A stretch of DNA of 44,532 nucleotides from Bacteroidales bacterium (lineage in GTDB: Bacteria; Bacteroidota; Bacteroidia; Bacteroidales; P3), in contig JAFZDP010000079.1 of the NCBI GenBank assembly GCA_017561155.1, positions 1 through 44,532 of the forward strand. Direction: 5' to 3'. Made by a program: the position numbers and the translations under genes. Of the stretch, positions 42,038 to 44,532 are shown piece by piece; within the stretch, counting starts at the first letter, position 1, and the number at the start of each line of letters is the position of its first letter. The notes below the pieces were generated by a model, which was not told the origin of the DNA, ran no database searches, and saw only the letters and a list, made by a program, of their open reading frames with translations.

Positions 42038-42994
42038 TTAGTCATTGTTATTATTTTCGTAGGCATTTATTATCTTAGTCACCAACTTATGGCGTATCAC
42101 ATCGCTCTTGTTCAGTTGTATGATAGATATTCCATCTATGCCTTTAAGAATTTCTACAGCTTGTGGTAGTCCCGACTTTTGATTTTTGGGCAAATCCACC
42201 TGAGTAATATCGCCTGTCACTATAAACTTGGCATTGCGTCCCATTCTGGTAAGGAACATTTTCAGCTGCGACGATGTAGCATTCTGAGCCTCGTCCAAAA
42301 TAACAAAGGCATTGTCCAACGTGCGTCCGCGCATAAAAGCCAACGGTGCTATCTCTATAGTATTGTCTTCCCAATACGAAAGCAACTTTTGCTGAGGTAT
42401 CATATCGCGCAAAGCATCGTACAAAGGTTGCAAATATGGGTCTAGTTTATCCCTCAAATCGCCGGGAAGAAAACCCAAGTTTTCGCCGGCCTCTACCGCA
42501 GGACGAGTCAATATGATACGTTTTATTTCTTTATTTTTCAGTGCTCTTACGGCCAAAGCTACCGCAGTATATGTTTTTCCGGTACCGGCAGGACCTATAG
42601 CAAATATCAAATCGTTGGTATCGCAAGCCTTTACCATTAGTTGCTGATTGGGTGTGCGTGCCTTTATCAGTAAGCCATTTCGCCCATGCACCAATGTATC
42701 GCCCGACACTTCCGAAGCAGGGCTTTCGGCTGTATTATCCATTATTTGCATAATGTCTTTTTCATCGATACGGCCAAACTTTTCGTAGAAAAACAACATA
42801 GAATTAAACTTATCTTGAAAAAAGTTTATATCCTCTTCGGCTCCTATTATCTTAAGCATCTCTCCCCTTGCCACAATTTTCAGCTTGGGAAACAGTATTT
42901 TCACAAATTCAAATATCTTGTTGTTGGTGCCCCAAAAGTGGGAGAAATCTATGTCTTCCAACGAAATTATCTTTTCTAACAGTTCTGCTTTCAC
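42038..42994 (-). CDS. phoH: PhoH-like ATPase
   Basis: A 318-aa PhoH-family protein with a KH-like N-terminal region and a helicase-superfamily ATPase core. Walker A is AIGPAGTGKTYTA and Walker B is FVILDEAQNATSSQLKMFLTR. The block RPAVEAGENLGFLPGDL is a family signature. It probably acts on RNA. The start appears to be GTG at 42994 (sequence begins KAELLEKIISLED). It is the first gene of the series toward RlpA. Confidence 0.92.
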   Translation of the reverse strand: MKAELLEKIISLEDIDFSHFWGTNNKIFEFVKILFPKLKIVARGEMLKIIGAEEDINFFQDKFNSMLFFYEKFGRIDEKDIMQIMDNTAESPASEVSGDTLVHGRNGLLIKARTPNQQLMVKACDTNDLIFAIGPAGTGKTYTAVALAVRALKNKEIKRIILTRPAVEAGENLGFLPGDLRDKLDPYLQPLYDALRDMIPQQKLLSYWEDNTIEIAPLAFMRGRTLDNAFVILDEAQNATSSQLKMFLTRMGRNAKFIVTGDITQVDLPKNQKSGLPQAVEILKGIDGISIIQLNKSDVIRHKLVTKIINAYENNNND

Positions 42995-43344
42995 TTTATA
43001 ATATATATGAGTCTATTTTGCCTAAAAACGGCAATATCCCTATTTTATTTTACAACCCCTCCCAAAAGGGAACCAACACACAGCTGCCACACCACAGATA
43101 ATACTATCAAATACCACATAAGCACCAAGTGCAATGATACTTCTCCGTTAACCTATTAATAAAATTATCATATATTAACCACCGACAATTTAACACGAAA
43201 AACAGCTTATTTCCGAACAATTTTTCACTGCAGAGCAAATATTCAAACCTCAGAGGCTTTAGAAAACCAAGATACTGATTATCAGAAAATATTATTTTTA
43301 TTACTTTCTCTAAAAAAAGCTTACGGGAGCAAATCCGCACACCC
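42995..43344. other. intergenic region upstream of phoH
   Basis: I support no gene here. A 77-codon minus-strand frame at 43107-43340 has unusual composition (many Cys, Phe and Leu) and no motif. The last 22 bases before 43345 resemble a degenerate member of the 22-bp repeat array that follows. No clear TAnnTTTG promoter for phoH was found. Confidence 0.4.
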
Positions 43345-43415
43345 TCGCGATGAAAATATACCGCTCTCGCGATGAAACCCTACTGTTATCACGATGAAAC
43401 CCTATTGTTATCGCG
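43345..43415 (+). repeat. 22-bp-period direct repeats, right copy
   Basis: Units begin exactly at 43345, 43367, 43389 and 43411 with TCGCGATG, TCGCGATG, TCACGATG and a partial TCGCGTG. The second and third units are nearly identical (GATGAAACCCTAYTGTTA). A degenerate unit precedes at 43323. Core, spacing and final partial unit match the array at 281-332. Confidence 0.8.
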
Positions 43416-43587
43416 TGCCGGATATGGGATTCAGACGTCAAAAGTGCCGTAGTTTGGAGTCAAAAACATGGGGTTTTGCACTTCAAAACATATATACAAA
43501 ACGCCCCATTTAACATTTACAGTTTTTCTTTAACATTTAAACACCTCTCAAAACAATATTTTTTCCTGTTCAGAAAAACTAATATTA

Positions 43588-43661
43588 GATATTCAAATAA
43601 CATATATAGGATATTCGAATAACATATATATGTTATTTCAAAAACATATATGAGATATTTC
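43588..43661 (+). repeat. second 22-bp-period array of different sequence
   Basis: Units start at 43588 (GATATTCAAATAACATATAT), 43610 (GATATTCGAATAACATATAT), 43632 (GTTATTTCAAAAACATATAT) and a partial at 43654 (GATATTTC). The step is 22 bp throughout. The sequence is unrelated to the TCGCGATG array 170 bp before it, but the period is the same. Between the arrays TTTAACATTTA occurs twice (43509, 43529). Confidence 0.7.
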
Positions 43662-43768
43662 TCGGCCACAATCGGCTTGTTTTAGCAATATTGCAGCCGA
43701 GAAACATTTCACACCAAACAGCTTGCAAACATCAGTAATTTTTCCGTATTTTGTAGTGAAATTGTGCA

Positions 43769-43828
43769 TATATCAATTATAGGTATTCAATTGATTTTAC
43801 TATAAAAAATGCAAAAATAATTGATATA
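43769..43828. repeat. TATATCAATTAT inverted repeat upstream of the secreted protein gene
   Basis: TATATCAATTAT (43769-43780) and ATAATTGATATA (43817-43828) are perfect 12-bp inverted copies, with a third half-related site TTCAATTGA between them. They lie 50-110 bp before the start codon at 43880. A pair of operators for a dimeric regulator would fit. Confidence 0.5.
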
Positions 43829-43879
43829 CACAACTTTTAATTAAAGAAAATATAAACAATTTAATTCAACCAACGGGTC

Positions 43880-44311
43880 ATGAAAATAAAAATATTTGCA
43901 ATATTATTGCTTTGTACTTTCTCGTTACAAAGTATAGCTCAAAACAATGATTCTACCTTATATAGTTCTCTAGAATTTGATAACGGAATAGCTGTTAAGG
44001 ATGTTGTCGTGGATTTTAAAAGTTTTGGGAAAGACCCTACTGCAACAATAAACGCTAGAGATTCATTAATTGCAGCTATAAACAAATCTATTATGTTGAA
44101 TTCAAATACCGCAATAGAATTCGATTATAATAATGAACATTACTATATTGGTCTTCATAATAGGTGCAAGCAGGAAGCAATATCCCTATTGGAGAAAAAT
44201 AAGAATAATGTTGAAAGCATTAAAATAATGATAACTATTGCGTTTTTTGAGAATGTCTATTATCGTGGACTACCGTATGCTGTAGTTATTGATATTAAAC
44301 AAAAGTATTAG
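43880..44311 (+). CDS. hypothetical secreted protein
   Basis: A 143-aa protein with a clear signal peptide (KIKIFAILLLCTFSLQSIAQ, cleavage after AQ). The mature part begins NNDSTLYSSLEFDNG and has mixed helix and strand character. It ends AVVIDIKQKY. No family is recognised, and it lacks a lipobox. It stands alone after the repeat-rich 880-bp gap. Confidence 0.65.
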   Translation: MKIKIFAILLLCTFSLQSIAQNNDSTLYSSLEFDNGIAVKDVVVDFKSFGKDPTATINARDSLIAAINKSIMLNSNTAIEFDYNNEHYYIGLHNRCKQEAISLLEKNKNNVESIKIMITIAFFENVYYRGLPYAVVIDIKQKY

Positions 44312-44408
44312 AATAGAATTTGTAAAAGTTCTCAATGCTATTGATAGTATTTGATTTTTACAGATGATAAATCTTTGTACAAAACACATCTATGTCAAAA
44401 TAAATGTG

Positions 44409-44416
44409 TAACTTTG
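44409..44416 (+). promoter_or_regulatory. -7 box of the last gene
   Basis: TAACTTTG fits TAnnTTTG, and the start codon lies only 20 bp after it. The TTTG at 44374 is too far upstream to serve as the -33 box. Confidence 0.5.
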
Positions 44417-44436
44417 CAAAGCGAAAAGTAAGTAGT

Positions 44437-44532
44437 ATGAAACAATCTGTTAGAAGAATAATACATAAATATAGCTTATATTCAACCAAGTGGCAAAAGT
44501 ATCCTAAACATGGTCAATGGTATGACAATATG
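44437..44532 (+). CDS. partial gene cut by the window end
   Basis: An open frame of 32 codons from ATG (44437) to the window edge, starting MKQSVRRIIHKYSLYSTKWQ. It is basic and aromatic, with no signal peptide and no motif that can be recognised from so short a piece. The -7 box just upstream supports the start. Confidence 0.5.
   Translation, partial: MKQSVRRIIHKYSLYSTKWQKYPKHGQWYDNM

Noticed and set aside
43107-43340. A 77-codon minus-strand frame upstream of phoH
   Set aside because: There is no promoter, conserved motif or sensible composition. It was treated as chance in an open gap.
43345-43661. CRISPR array
   Set aside because: Repeats follow each other at 22 bp with partly variable halves. 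There are no full repeat-spacer units of CRISPR size, and no cas genes in the window.
43345-43700. Chromosomal replication origin
   Set aside because: The 22-bp repeats look iteron-like, but I found no DnaA-box-like TTATCCACA cluster, and neither dnaA nor dnaN is nearby.

Overview
The window looks like chromosome of an AT-rich member of the Bacteroidales. The evidence is the repeated promoter form TTG-N20-TAnnTTTG (for example at 2344-2374, 11988-12019 and 30019-30049), the lack of strong Shine-Dalgarno sequences, Bacteroidetes families such as DUF2851 and the HU-related DNA-binding protein, a glycine-lipid acyltransferase pair, and KDO/heptose genes of a Gram-negative envelope. I cannot name a genus. 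No rRNA, tRNA or CRISPR array was recognised.

Layout. 1-348: a short repeat-rich intergenic strip. 349-2166 (-): a B12-binding-type radical SAM enzyme. 2400-6463 (+): a tight unit of two acyltransferases (probable GlsA/GlsB), the ribosome-assembly GTPase EngB and a PBP4-type carboxypeptidase. 6611-11306 (+): a TlpA-like thiol-disulfide protein, an M3 peptidase lipoprotein and an alpha/beta hydrolase. 11362-17165: a 5.8 kb island between convergent housekeeping genes. 17195-29642 (-): nadK, an outer-membrane barrel, aroA, a sigma-54 activator, a lipoprotein, sufS, two small membrane proteins, DUF2851, a SUMF1-domain protein, a 757-aa EF-hand-like membrane protein and a CNNM/CBS protein. 30104-31873 (+): an S41 protease. 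32372-42994 (-): an O-methyltransferase, ftsK, rarA, a glycosyltransferase, an RlpA-like protein, kdsC, hldD, a polysaccharide-deacetylase-like protein and phoH. 43880-end (+): a secreted protein and a gene cut by the window edge.

The most interesting region is the island. It is bounded by 68-bp inverted repeats (11362-11429 and 17098-17165, 65 of 68 positions matching). Each end carries three GGTAGTA-type motifs, and a third copy of the motif block lies just inside the left end. It encodes an unrecognised 159-aa protein, a 48-aa protein, a 1015-aa protein joining an archaeo-eukaryotic-primase-like domain to a DUF3987-type P-loop ATPase, and an HU-related protein with a Gly/Asn-rich tail. A palindrome-rich strip lies before the primase gene. 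I see no transposase, integrase or relaxase. The arrangement suggests an element that carries its own replication or DNA-processing module and is mobilised in trans, or that uses an unrecognised mechanism.

A second theme is a set of exact 22-bp-period direct repeats in intergenic DNA: 281-332, 43345-43415 and, inverted and more degenerate, 29816-29881. They share cores such as TCRCGATGAAA and ACCCTATTGT. A 22-bp array of different sequence lies at 43588-43661. These look like one dispersed tandem-repeat family spread through the genome.

The remaining genes are mostly envelope and housekeeping functions in compact operons: peptidoglycan (PBP4, RlpA), LPS core and KDO (hldD, kdsC), membrane lipids (GlsA/B), periplasmic folding and proteolysis (TlpA-like, M3, S41), and chromosome segregation and repair (FtsK, RarA).
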